Assembly: GCA_025359125.1 (NCBI GenBank)
Contig: JANYHI010000063.1
Span: 1 to 64,000, forward strand
Source: Cytophagales bacterium
GTDB taxonomy: Bacteria; Bacteroidota; Bacteroidia; Cytophagales; Cyclobacteriaceae
Direction: 5' to 3'
Length of the DNA: 64,000 nucleotides
Within the stretch, counting starts at the first letter, position 1; the number at the start of each line of letters is the position of its first letter. This document shows, in pieces, positions 1 to 7,837 of the stretch. Under the pieces are notes generated by a model. That model searched no databases, was not told the DNA's origin, and saw nothing but the letters and a program-made list of their open reading frames with translations. The position numbers were made by a program, and so were the translations under genes.

Positions 1-175
1 CGAAGAAATGACAGAAAACGAAAATTAAAACCAGGCTGTGTTTAACCGAAAACTCGATACATTTTTTTCTCCATTTTGCCAGTTAACTTTTGGTGGTCAC
101 GTTGCAGCGGAAAAGAGTGGTCACATTGCGCGGAATTTCCATTCATATGATGGTCATTTGGTTATTGTATTTTGG
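1..175 (+). mobile_element. Right end of an IS21-like insertion sequence (partial)
   Basis: The first 28 bases read in frame as the last residues of a protein (EEMTENEN, then TAA), as expected for the 3' end of an istB-type ATPase gene. Just downstream the motif GTGGTCAC occurs at 93-100 and 117-124, each followed by RTTGC, and a weaker copy (TGGTCATTTG) starts at 151. Spaced GTGGTCAC-type repeats at the termini are a hallmark of IS21-family elements in Bacteroidota, which is recalled family knowledge. The transposase genes themselves lie outside the window, so the family call rests on the repeats and the short tail. Confidence 0.55.
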
Positions 176-326
176 GGAAGCGGCCTGCCGCTGGGGGTCT
201 CTCCCTTTTTGAAGCGAAGCGGAAAAAACAAGAGAAAACCGTTTCGGTTTTCAATCTTGCCATTACTACGGAAAATATGGATTGCTTTTGTTTTAATCTT
301 CTTAGTCATATTTGAAATAAAATAAA

Positions 327-398
327 GTTGATTGATGCTGTTTGATTCAAATTAATCCAAATTGAACTTGACTGATCTTAATTGATGTTGATTGATTC
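327..398. repeat. Short TTGATTGAT-type repeats
   Basis: The AT-rich stretch between the IS end and the first gene contains repeated variants of GTTGATTGATG/GTTGATTGATT (near 328 and 387) and related TTGATTC and CTTGACTGATC words. No gene is visible here. It may be a junction or protein-binding region, or simple low-complexity DNA. Confidence 0.3.
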
Positions 399-403
399 TC
401 TTT

Positions 404-751
404 TCAAGGATTTTGATTACCCAACCGAAAACTTCCAGGCTTCTTTTCGTGATCAGTCGTAAGTTCATGGGCATCCTTGAATACATATTTCTCTCTCTTT
501 TTCGTATTGATATAATTCGAGTTTTTTAGTTTTATTTCGGGATTCACCCTTTTGAACTTTGAAATTGCCTGTGCAAGACTGAAATAATTTAATTCAATTT
601 TTTCGCCATCTTTTTCCAAATCTTCCTTTATAAGTTCTAAGGCAAGGTTTACTCCAATTCCAATTATATCATCAGCATATTGTTCTACAATAACTTTATA
701 GATACCCCTCCTCCTATTTTTTAAAAATTTTGCGATGTGACTTTTATCCAT
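404..751 (-). CDS. Hypothetical protein (115 aa)
   Basis: I do not recognise this family. The protein is small, soluble and rich in Lys and Glu, with no signal peptide or membrane segment. A basic N-terminus (KNRRRG near residues 11-16) would suit nucleic-acid contact. It is the last gene of a minus-strand run after an HTH_17 protein, a ParA/TraL-like ATPase and a one-TM protein, 61 bases downstream of the latter, so it is probably co-transcribed. An accessory mobilisation or maintenance role is inferred from position only. Confidence 0.55.
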   Translation of the reverse strand: MDKSHIAKFLKNRRRGIYKVIVEQYADDIIGIGVNLALELIKEDLEKDGEKIELNYFSLAQAISKFKRVNPEIKLKNSNYINTKKREKYVFKDAHELTTDHEKKPGSFRLGNQNP

Positions 752-812
752 AACTATCCAAACGATGCTGATGGTTTAAAATATTTATAAATTGAATTAA
801 GCGAAAGGGGAA

Positions 813-1334
813 TTAATCTTGCTTACCGATATAGACACGAACGCTCCCGTCTTTAAATTCTTCGTATTCTGAAAAAAAATTAATGCTGTCACCAAAATGT
901 TTTTCAAAAGGGATATACAAATACCCCTGATCATTCTTTCTAATATTTTCGTGCAAGATTTTAGTAATAGCAGCAGAACCATCTATAATATTCCTCGCCC
1001 TTTCAACATCATGGTGTTGTCTCCACCAAAAATTGCAAATCCAAATAATAATAATTGTGCCTGTGCCAATCACGACCCATTTAATTAACTCTCCAATTTT
1101 GAAAAGCAACGCTTCACCTCGATTATTGAAGTTATAAACAGTAGGGTTTATTTTTGTTAATGCGTCTTGAACACTCTTTGCTAGAGCCTTATTCCCCTCC
1201 TTATTTGCATTAAGCTCTCTATGAATTGTATATAATGAGGGCACAATTGGGTCGTCAGGCGAAAAATCAAAACCATAGTCAGTTAAAACATGGGCGCAGT
1301 ATTTGCGCAACAATTTTAATTCGCTCTCAGTCAT
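813..1334 (-). CDS. Single-pass membrane protein of the element (173 aa)
   Basis: The family is not recognised. One clear hydrophobic segment lies near residues 86-104 (IKWVVIGTG through IWICNFWW), flanked by a soluble N-terminal half of about 80 residues and a soluble C-terminal half. There is no signal peptide, so it is probably a single-span inner-membrane protein. Its ATG overlaps the stop of the upstream ParA/TraL-like ATPase by 4 bases, which implies translational coupling and a joint function. The pairing of a TraL-like ATPase with a small membrane protein recalls accessory transfer genes, but that is an inference. Confidence 0.6.
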   Translation of the reverse strand: MTESELKLLRKYCAHVLTDYGFDFSPDDPIVPSLYTIHRELNANKEGNKALAKSVQDALTKINPTVYNFNNRGEALLFKIGELIKWVVIGTGTIIIIWICNFWWRQHHDVERARNIIDGSAAITKILHENIRKNDQGYLYIPFEKHFGDSINFFSEYEEFKDGSVRVYIGKQD

Positions 1335-2026
1335 AACGTAGGTAAATCTTCAATTGACGTTTTGAAGTAAATTGCCTTAAATGGGCTAAGGCCAGAAATT
1401 CCTTTTCCAGCAAGGAGAACACTTTGGGCTATTCGCAGTGCCATATCACCCTTGTCTGTCAAAAGATCAAACGATATACAGCGAAGTCTATTCTCCTCAA
1501 TAAATATTTCGAAGGTATTCCGCTGTTCTTCTGACATAGGAAAATGTCGATTGTGCGCAACAACAATCTCAAAACATCCATGAGTGGCATTTAAAGTTTT
1601 AAGTAAATATTCCATAGTTGCCTTGAAATTATTCCCACCTCCAACAACGCATATTATTTGAAGATCGATACTATATAAAGTAAGTAATCCTGCAATAACC
1701 TCAGGAGTACTGGTTTCAAAATACATAGGAAGCTGTTCGGCAACGCTAGCACCTAAGTCTGCAATAAAAAATTCGTTATCCGCTTCAGCTATACTTTCCC
1801 AAAGATTATTAAATGCACTACGGTCAATTCTTTCTGTCATTGGATCAAGAAACGATACTAATGATGGGCTGCGATAAGATAATTGTTGTGATGATGTTTT
1901 GGTTGCATCATCTAAATCAAGGATGACGGCATTGCGGTGTTTTTCCGCCATTATAAAAGTTAAGATTGATTTTCCAGCACCACCTTTTGCGGTAGCAATT
2001 AACTTCAATTTTTTAGGTTGTTTCAT
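1331..2026 (-). CDS. ParA/TraL-like P-loop ATPase
   Basis: Residues 11-18 form a deviant Walker A (AKGGAGKS) typical of the ParA/MinD/SIMIBI class, followed by a VILDLDDA segment near residue 35 and IADLG near residue 88 as the Walker B-like strand. At 231 aa it matches small ParA-type ATPases, including TraL-like proteins found in transfer or maintenance modules. Such proteins are ATP-dependent switches that partition DNA or recruit partners at the membrane. The next gene overlaps by 4 bases and encodes a single-pass membrane protein, a plausible partner. Partition and mobilisation cannot be told apart here, and no ParB is visible. Confidence 0.7.
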   Translation of the reverse strand: MKQPKKLKLIATAKGGAGKSILTFIMAEKHRNAVILDLDDATKTSSQQLSYRSPSLVSFLDPMTERIDRSAFNNLWESIAEADNEFFIADLGASVAEQLPMYFETSTPEVIAGLLTLYSIDLQIICVVGGGNNFKATMEYLLKTLNATHGCFEIVVAHNRHFPMSEEQRNTFEIFIEENRLRCISFDLLTDKGDMALRIAQSVLLAGKGISGLSPFKAIYFKTSIEDLPTL

Positions 2027-2060
2027 GAGTAATATTCATTTTAGTTACGAGAAATTGTAT

Positions 2061-2384
2061 TTACAATATGTTTCTGATAGTGCCACCTTTCAAGGTTACT
2101 TGTGAAGCTAGTTGTTGGATTTCTTCAACTGATGATTGTCTGTTGCGCAAAAGCCATGCGTCTAAATCTTCACGCTTGAAATAGATGAGTTTCCCAGTAG
2201 GACGAAAAAAAGGTATTCTATTTGTGCTTGTGAGCTTATAGATGTATGACTCACTTAAACCAATATATTGGCATCCTTCTACGAAATTGAAGATTTGCTT
2301 TTTTTGGAGATTTTGAGCCTCCAGCTTTTGAAGTTTTTCAGAAATCTGGCTGAGGTGCTGTAGTATTTGTTCTTCGTTGCCCAT
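2061..2384 (-). CDS. HTH_17 / excisionase-family DNA-binding protein
   Basis: After a short coiled-coil-like N-terminus (about residues 1-35) comes a MerR/excisionase-type winged helix: a segment reading FVEGCQYIGLSESYIYKL, then IPFFRPTGKLIYFKREDLDAWL. This is the usual HTH_17 pattern of Bacteroidota element proteins that act as excisionases or regulators. It is the first gene of the run leading to the ParA/TraL-like ATPase (34-base gap) and probably shares its promoter. The DNA target is not known; the att site or the transfer genes are the likeliest. Confidence 0.75.
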   Translation of the reverse strand: MGNEEQILQHLSQISEKLQKLEAQNLQKKQIFNFVEGCQYIGLSESYIYKLTSTNRIPFFRPTGKLIYFKREDLDAWLLRNRQSSVEEIQQLASQVTLKGGTIRNIL

Positions 2385-2471
2385 CGTTTTGAGTTAAATG
2401 ATGGCAAATCTGAAGACTAGCTAGTGACCAAATATTGAGTTGTTAAGATTTTACAACAAAATCTTAATAAT

Positions 2472-4202
2472 CTAAATAACTTTCTCTTGCAACTGTTTGA
2501 TAATTTTGTCTATCGATGATTTATCCTTAACATCTTTACCTTTTTTACCTGAATAGAGTGTACCATTTTTGATAGGCTTATCCGCCTTCTTTGGATAAAA
2601 AAGATGACTTTTAAAAACGGTTGTTGGGTTAAGGTTTTTAAAACAGAATCCCATTCTTTCTATTATATAGCCAAACTGCCTAGTTTGACAATCTAAATAG
2701 ATTCTTGGAAGTCCTGAATCTATCTCCTCTGCTATTAAAACTTCCTTTAAATCATTAATAGAAGTTGGGTCTTTTACTAAGCCTATTTTTCTATTCAGAA
2801 GATCTAGGACACTTAATAATTTCTCTTTATCACCATTGAATCCAAACACCAGTTTAGTTTTAATTCGATTCTCACTTTTCATTATTTCTTTTTGATTAGT
2901 GCCTATATTTTTAAGGCTACCTAAACTATTTCTAGTTCCGTATCTCTGGTATGGAATTTTTATTACTGCTTCTAGATGATTATTAACTCTTCTAGGAATC
3001 GATTCTTGATAATTTTCCTTTTCAATGTCTAATAGAGTATTAAGGAATTTGAGCTTCCTCTGTTCGGAACTAATAACTTCAATTCGATGTAACTCTGTAG
3101 TTTCTTTCTCCAAACAATCAACCAAATAATTTTTATAGAGAGAATATATTTTTTCTTGAAATGCAGAAGAAATTAATTCGTCAAAAGAACCTGTTATAAT
3201 CAGTGAGTTATAACCAAACTCATTTATGAAAATCAGGTTCTCTAAAACTTGAATCATCTCTACAAGCTGACTTTTAAGTTGATTCTTTTGTATTAAACCC
3301 AAATGCGGTGAGCTTCTTCCCAAATATCGATCCTTAATTATATCGATTAACCTCTTTGCCTTATCCTTGTTAAATTTCGATTTAGAAATAAATCTCCTAG
3401 TTACCCTCCCATACATATTGGTAACGTATTTTTCTTCGCTCCCCTTTGAGACGTTGTCAAATGGGTATTCTTCGGACAGTTCTTTTATTCCCTTACTCTT
3501 AGTTTCAATATTTTCAATTTCAAAAAAAACCTTTACTTCAGAATAAACCCAGATTAGTATTAATCCTAAAGAACGGAAGGTGTAGTCATTATTCTTTTTT
3601 TGAGTAAACAATTCAAATTCATTTTTAACATCATGGTTAACTCTTCTAATTTGGAAAGCAGCCCCGCAAATTTCATCCTCTAAACTCTTAAAAACGCAAA
3701 TCATTTTTTCCTTTCCCTCCAAACTTCTTGAAGTAAACTCTGCATAAAATGAATTGAGAAATCTAGCTGCGAGGCCGCGAAAAAGAAAATAATAAAACTG
3801 TGTCTTTGGCCTTTCAACAGGGGTAAAATCAGTTTCCAACTTTGGAAGGTCACAATTGGTTAAAATTATAAAGTCTTGTTGGTTAACATTAAAATTATCT
3901 GGTTCTTCTTGAAGCAGTTGGGATTTCCCTTTTAAATAATCTTTAGTGACTTCAACCTTTGTTGAATATGATGAGGATTCGGGAGTAGTCTGCAACAATT
4001 CATTTAAGCGGAGTTCGCAAAATTCTTTTATTGCATCGTAGAACTCTTTTCCAAAGTCCAATTGAGATCCATCTTCTAACTTAAAAGCGGGCGAGAGGTG
4101 ACCAAAATAAAAATCATTCGTGACGAGTATTGGCTCTTCTGAGATCAGGGCTTGCGATGAGAAATAATGCATAAAGCCAATGTATTTGCCATATCCAATC
4201 AT
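2472..4202 (-). CDS. Unrecognised 576-aa protein downstream of an XRE regulator
   Basis: I cannot assign a family. There is no signal peptide, no convincing membrane segment and no obvious Walker motif. The middle (about residues 250-420) is rich in charged helices. The last ~120 residues (after KLVFGFNGD near residue 450) look like a separate domain, with LNRKIGLVKD, an RIYLDC strand, FGYIIERMGFCF and a Lys-rich tail. I recall similar C-terminal blocks in unnamed Bacteroidota proteins near integrases, without a known function. The gene lies 70 bases downstream of an XRE regulator on the same strand. That layout fits an effector under tight control, but function is open. Confidence 0.6.
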   Translation of the reverse strand: MIGYGKYIGFMHYFSSQALISEEPILVTNDFYFGHLSPAFKLEDGSQLDFGKEFYDAIKEFCELRLNELLQTTPESSSYSTKVEVTKDYLKGKSQLLQEEPDNFNVNQQDFIILTNCDLPKLETDFTPVERPKTQFYYFLFRGLAARFLNSFYAEFTSRSLEGKEKMICVFKSLEDEICGAAFQIRRVNHDVKNEFELFTQKKNNDYTFRSLGLILIWVYSEVKVFFEIENIETKSKGIKELSEEYPFDNVSKGSEEKYVTNMYGRVTRRFISKSKFNKDKAKRLIDIIKDRYLGRSSPHLGLIQKNQLKSQLVEMIQVLENLIFINEFGYNSLIITGSFDELISSAFQEKIYSLYKNYLVDCLEKETTELHRIEVISSEQRKLKFLNTLLDIEKENYQESIPRRVNNHLEAVIKIPYQRYGTRNSLGSLKNIGTNQKEIMKSENRIKTKLVFGFNGDKEKLLSVLDLLNRKIGLVKDPTSINDLKEVLIAEEIDSGLPRIYLDCQTRQFGYIIERMGFCFKNLNPTTVFKSHLFYPKKADKPIKNGTLYSGKKGKDVKDKSSIDKIIKQLQEKVI

Positions 4203-4272
4203 AGCTCCCCTCTAACTAGGCCTTTCTTGGTAACAGAAAATTTTGTCAAATCAAACATTTAGCTGCCTCTAT

Positions 4273-4506
4273 TTATTTGTCAACTCGCTGTTCAACTATA
4301 TCCACTAAATAGCCAGCTTTAATTTTCAATTGCTGAGCCAACTTCATAACTGTTTCTAGGGATGGTAGCAGAAGCCCCCTCTCTAGTTCAGAGATGTAAG
4401 CACGATCCATTCCTGTATAATCTGCTAATTGTTGCTGGGTAAGTTCCTTCTTTACCCGAAACTCTTTAAGAACCTCTCCAAATACAATCTTAAGATCACT
4501 TTTCAT
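4273..4506 (-). CDS. XRE-family HTH regulator (C-protein-like size)
   Basis: This 77-aa protein is almost entirely a Cro/C1-type HTH: LTQQQLADYTGMDRAYISEL at residues 22-41, then ERG and PSLETVMKLAQQL. Size and layout resemble controller (C) proteins of restriction-modification systems and small element repressors. It precedes the 576-aa gene on the same strand and is divergent from the decayed gene at 4628. A perfect inverted repeat (TGTAGGC/GCCTACA) lies 36 bases upstream of its start, so autoregulation of both directions is likely. Confidence 0.85.
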   Translation of the reverse strand: MKSDLKIVFGEVLKEFRVKKELTQQQLADYTGMDRAYISELERGLLLPSLETVMKLAQQLKIKAGYLVDIVEQRVDK

Positions 4507-4541
4507 TCTAAAAGCAATCTATCTCAATGACAAACTCGATT

Positions 4542-4559
4542 TGTAGGCTATTGCCTACA
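4542..4559. promoter_or_regulatory. Palindromic operator for the XRE regulator
   Basis: TGTAGGC at 4542-4548 and GCCTACA at 4553-4559 form a perfect 7-bp inverted repeat with a 4-base spacer (TATT). It lies in the 121-base divergent interval between the XRE gene and the gene starting at 4628. Position and symmetry fit the binding site of a dimeric XRE repressor. Binding itself is inferred. Confidence 0.6.
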
Positions 4560-4627
4560 TTTACGTTTTAGAACTATCAGCCATTTAAAATACAGAACCA
4601 AAATCACTACGTATTAACTCTATAGCT

Positions 4628-5770
4628 ATGGAAAAGAACGTTGAGTGTGTCATCTATTTTAAAGAAAAGGGAAGAGCACAAGACACGTTATTTGTGGATT
4701 ATGAATTTATGATCACTGAATTTCTCAAACATATTTATAATAATTACCAGGACAGCTGGGATTATATTGAAAGATTTGATCTTAGACAGGAGAGAAGGCT
4801 TTTCGGCAAACTAATGAATACCGAGGAAACGAAAAGTAAAATCGGTCGTCAACTTGTTGCAAATGACTTTGACTTAAACATTTCTTTCAATTGTATAATC
4901 CGGTGCGAGATGTGGTTGAAAAGTGATGACAGGCCGACCATCTACCGAATTACGAAAAAAGAACTTTTACAAACCTTTATAAAAGATACATACAATCTTT
5001 ATGGCAACGATTGGTATTGCTTTGAAACATTTTTTGATGACACTGGAAATCATGCTTACGGCATAATATACAATGACACAAAACTAAAGCAACGGCAGCA
5101 CCTTACATTCTCTGCGTTAAAAACGAGGCATTACAAATTAAACCGAGAAAAATGGAAAAACGAAAAATTACAATAGGTTGAAAAATTTTACATTTTATCA
5201 TTCAAAAATAAAAACTTTATCAAAATTGGTCATACGTTTAATGGTATAGAATTAAGATTATACAACTATCTATTTCCATCATCTTTTATTGAAATTCAAA
5301 ATTACAAGGACAAGACGATTGACTTTAAAAAATCTTATTTTTAAAAACCGATATCACACTTGGTGAAACGAGGGTAAAAGAAAGAAATGGCTTTGAAAAA
5401 ATCATCAAGCGACAATTCAAAGATTACCGAATTACTGTAGATTCATTCCTTGGTCGTCCTACAGAAATACTTAGTTCGGATTCACTTGCTCCCATTCTTC
5501 AGAAAATAAAACACGCCTGCGAAGAAAATAAAAAATGGAAACTAAAAACTCTTTTTGAATATACGGGGTATACTGATAGTGATGCTATGAGAAAAGCTAA
5601 TCGAGACAATGAAATCATTGAAAACGCTGCGCATTTCTTTAGAAAAGGCTCTGATCCATCGGTAATGCTCAATTGTAAATACAGAAGTATTGACAATGAT
5701 TAGAAAATATGCCAAAGATTCAGAGATAGATTGGATTACACTCGAGAACCGTAAAACTAATGACAATTAG
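4628..5770 (+). pseudogene. Decayed gene with internal duplication and possible T5orf172/GIY-YIG-like remnant
   Basis: The first open stretch (4628-5176, 182 aa) contains two similar halves: a segment with FLKHIYNNYQDSWDYIERF is echoed by FIKDTYNLYGNDWYCFETF. It ends at a TAG, but the same frame continues at once with 50-odd residues including NFIKIGHTFNGIELRLYNYL. That pattern recalls the KIG-T...R core of T5orf172/GIY-YIG-like domains, though this is weak. A second stop near 5342 lies in a T/A homopolymer; a one-base shift restores a long frame to 5703. Another short frame (IRKYAKDSEIDWITLENR) runs to about 5770. I read this as one gene broken by a nonsense change and frameshifts. The intact N-terminal 182-aa product could still be made. 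Confidence 0.55.
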
Positions 5771-5811
5771 CATCTTAAAAATTGGAAATTATATTTTTTG
5801 AGTTGAATAGG

Positions 5812-7044
5812 CTATTGAAAATTTAACAATTGCTTTTGATACGACTGTCGTGTACTATCCTCAAAGCTGCCCAAATAAGTTTCTGTGGTACGCAAATCTT
5901 TATGGCCGAGGCTCTCGCTTATAAATTCTACTGGGGCACCTGATCGTTTAAGAACTGTGGCAAAAGAATGCCTAGCAGTATAAGTAGTGGGATTTATCTG
6001 AATATCTAATTTAACTCCAATACGTTTCATGTATTTATTAATTGTTTTGGTGAACGCTTGAACTTTTTTTAATTCCTTAATGCCATTGTCTGAGTCGTCC
6101 AAAATTCCAAAAACATAATCATCAAGTCGTATTGGCTTAACCCCCCATCTATTAATGATTTCTTTGATTTCTGGTAACAACATTACCAACACAGGTTTTG
6201 AATCTTGCTTTGTTGCTCTTTTGGTTTTGGAACGAATAAAGGTGATGCAAGTGCTATCGATATTTTTGTACTGAAGTCTGGCTATATCCTTTACGTTGGC
6301 ACCATTACACAGGTAACTGAATATCCAAAAATCCCTTGCTCTTCTTTCATTATCTGTTGTAGGCTCATATTGTATAATTGCCTTTATATCACTAAGTGAA
6401 AGAGCTTTCTTTATGTTGCGGCCAGCTGGTATTTGGTATTTCCTTTTTCCAAATGGATAAAATTCTCTCGCTATCGAACCTTCTTCGATGGCTATGTTAA
6501 ACATAGTTCTAAGGCTTCTTAAATATATACCAACGCTGGTCAATGAATTGCCATTATCAAGCATCCATTTTTCGTATTCAGAAAGCCACTCTGTAGTTAT
6601 ATCACCAAAATTTAGCTTCTTCCTATTTTTAGAATGCATGAATTTATTGAATGAATTAATAGCGCATTGGTAGCTCGAAGCAGTTCCAGCCCGATTATCT
6701 GAATTTAGTTGCACTACATAATTCTGAAGATAACTTAATACATCTTTTGATCGGTCAGTCCTTTGGTCAAATTTTCTTTCAAAAGCTTCAAATGAAAAAG
6801 GACTTAAGTACCTGACAATATCAATAGCCTTTTGCTCTATCGTATTAAAATAAAGTTTGTGCACTTTAAATTCGGCACGGGGCTTCTCGGATTGAGTTCT
6901 TTCCCAATCCTCACGAGTTAAATAAACATTTACAGGATAATACTTTTGGTCTCGGTTATGGGTTATCCTAAGTTTTACAGAATAGGTACCATCTTTCCTC
7001 AAAACTCTTACATCAAGAATAATTGCAGTAGTTACTCCTATCAT
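5812..7044 (-). CDS. Tyrosine recombinase (integrase) of the left element
   Basis: The 410-aa protein has the Bacteroidota integrase layout: an arm-type DNA-binding N-terminus (about 5-90), a SAM-like core-binding domain (about 100-200) and a catalytic domain. Visible catalytic residues are R358 in TARHSF, H381 in SLGHKDL and the nucleophile candidate Y390 in TETYLG. The first box-II His is replaced by Tyr, and the box-I Arg position reads GANVKDIA, changes I recall as common in this clade. It sits beside the tRNA-Asn fragment at 7209-7256 and is transcribed away from it, as expected for the enzyme that integrated this element. Confidence 0.93.
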   Translation of the reverse strand: MIGVTTAIILDVRVLRKDGTYSVKLRITHNRDQKYYPVNVYLTREDWERTQSEKPRAEFKVHKLYFNTIEQKAIDIVRYLSPFSFEAFERKFDQRTDRSKDVLSYLQNYVVQLNSDNRAGTASSYQCAINSFNKFMHSKNRKKLNFGDITTEWLSEYEKWMLDNGNSLTSVGIYLRSLRTMFNIAIEEGSIAREFYPFGKRKYQIPAGRNIKKALSLSDIKAIIQYEPTTDNERRARDFWIFSYLCNGANVKDIARLQYKNIDSTCITFIRSKTKRATKQDSKPVLVMLLPEIKEIINRWGVKPIRLDDYVFGILDDSDNGIKELKKVQAFTKTINKYMKRIGVKLDIQINPTTYTARHSFATVLKRSGAPVEFISESLGHKDLRTTETYLGSFEDSTRQSYQKQLLNFQ

Positions 7045-7082
7045 TTTTAAAATTTATTATTCGTCTTTAAGCTGATTATTAT

Positions 7083-7102
7083 ACATACAATTTACATACA
7101 AT
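7083..7102 (-). repeat. Tandem direct repeats upstream of the integrase
   Basis: ACATACAAT occurs at 7083-7091 and again at 7094-7102, a period of 11 bases. On the coding strand this reads as two ATTGTATGT words just upstream of the integrase start at 7044. Spacing of one helical turn suggests protein binding on one DNA face, either a regulator or the integrase arm domain. The second element has an analogous arrangement in front of its own integrase. Confidence 0.55.
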
Positions 7103-7208
7103 CATGGTTAAAAATGGAAAAGAACGGAAAAGGATGGAAATAAAAATGCCTTTATAAAGATATATTGAGCCTTTTTGAAAGGATTAACAACCTAAGGAAA
7201 CTAAAAAA

Positions 7209-7256
7209 TCTGACTGTTAATCAGAGGGTCCCTGGTTCAAGTCCAGGAGGGAGAGC
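7209..7256 (+). other. attR-like site: 3' half of a tRNA-Asn(GTT) gene
   Basis: The sequence holds an anticodon arm (TCTGA 7209-7213 / TCAGA 7221-7225, loop with anticodon GTT 7216-7218) and a T arm (CCTGG 7231-7235, loop TTCAAGT, CCAGG 7243-7247). The 3' acceptor strand AGGGAGA follows (7248-7254). No matching 5' acceptor strand (TCTCCCT) or D arm lies upstream; that side is element DNA. This is a truncated tRNA gene as left by site-specific integration. The full tRNA-Asn should lie at the other end of the element, beyond the window. Confidence 0.85.
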
Positions 7257-7260
7257 AGAA

Positions 7261-7290
7261 AGACAGTTACGAAAGTGACTGTCTTTTTTT
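7261..7290 (+). terminator. Rho-independent terminator of the former tRNA-Asn gene
   Basis: AGACAGTTAC (7261-7270) and GTGACTGTCT (7275-7284) form a long stem around a GAAA tetraloop and run into a T tract (7283-7290). It begins a few bases after the tRNA fragment, so it was the tRNA terminator before integration. Confidence 0.8.
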
Positions 7291-7439
7291 GTTTGAATGC
7301 AAACTAACTTGTTATGCAATAACTGATGCTCTTGTAATGAGAAAAAATTTAAACTCTTCTGATTTACTCTTGTTTTACTTGGTATTGGAATCTTAGGACG
7401 TGAAAAAACAGAAACAAAACTTGAATTAAAATAACTCAT

Positions 7440-7733
7440 ATGGAAACAAAAGGAATCGTAGCTCGAGTAGTAGCTAAAAAAGGAAAAGAACAGGACGTTG
7501 AGAACTTTTTAAAAAGTGCTTTGTCTCTCGCGAATGCAGAGCCAGAGACAATTAGGTGGTACGCACTAAAGTTTAACCACAATACATTTGGAATTTTTGA
7601 TACTTTCCCTTCAGAAGCTGGCCGTACTGCCCATTTATCAGGTGAGATCGCTAATGCAATTATGGCTAATGCAGAGGCTTTGTTAGAGCAACCCCCGATC
7701 ATTGAAACGGTTGATCTCTTAGCTATAAAATAA
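7440..7733 (+). CDS. Antibiotic biosynthesis monooxygenase (ABM) domain protein
   Basis: The 97-aa protein has the single ferredoxin-like ABM/quinol monooxygenase fold. It starts with a strand GIVARVVAKKGKEQDVENFL and continues with IRWYALKFNHNTFGIFDTF and an AHLSGEIANAI helix. Relatives are small dimeric enzymes or heme/quinone-handling proteins related to YgiN. It is the first host gene after the attachment site and stands alone between two terminators. The substrate cannot be predicted. The start ATG is the first codon of the frame. Confidence 0.8.
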   Translation: METKGIVARVVAKKGKEQDVENFLKSALSLANAEPETIRWYALKFNHNTFGIFDTFPSEAGRTAHLSGEIANAIMANAEALLEQPPIIETVDLLAIK

Positions 7734-7800
7734 CCTATAAAATTTTCTTATTCTCTAATAACGTTTGCTTAACGCAACAATTCTAGATTAACCAATAATG

Positions 7801-7824
7801 CAGCTACGAAAGTAGCTGTTTTTT
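7801..7824. terminator. Rho-independent terminator
   Basis: CAGCTAC (7801-7807) and GTAGCTG (7812-7818) pair around a GAAA tetraloop and are followed by TTTTTT. It ends the plus-strand ABM gene and lies just beyond the 3' end of the convergent comM gene, which it could also serve, although the T tract favours the plus strand. Confidence 0.75.
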
Positions 7825-7837
7825 AATTTCGTAAAAT

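Larger units (their letters stand above)
1..7256. mobile_element. Integrated element, right part, ending at a tRNA-Asn attachment site
   Basis: The block carries a tyrosine recombinase at its right edge, transcribed away from an adjacent 3' half of a tRNA-Asn gene. It also holds a ParA/TraL-like ATPase, an excisionase-like HTH_17 protein, an XRE regulator, unknown genes and a decayed gene. Core genes begin right after the tRNA fragment. This is the classic layout of an element integrated into a tRNA 3' end, with the integrase next to one att site. The left end and the intact tRNA are outside the window. Whether it is mobilisable, conjugative or defunct cannot be decided, because no relaxase is visible. 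Confidence 0.75.

Noticed and set aside
38-325. A 95-aa frame after the IS tail
   Set aside because: It covers the IS21-like terminal repeats and has no protein-like pattern; it is better explained as a chance frame across the insertion sequence end.
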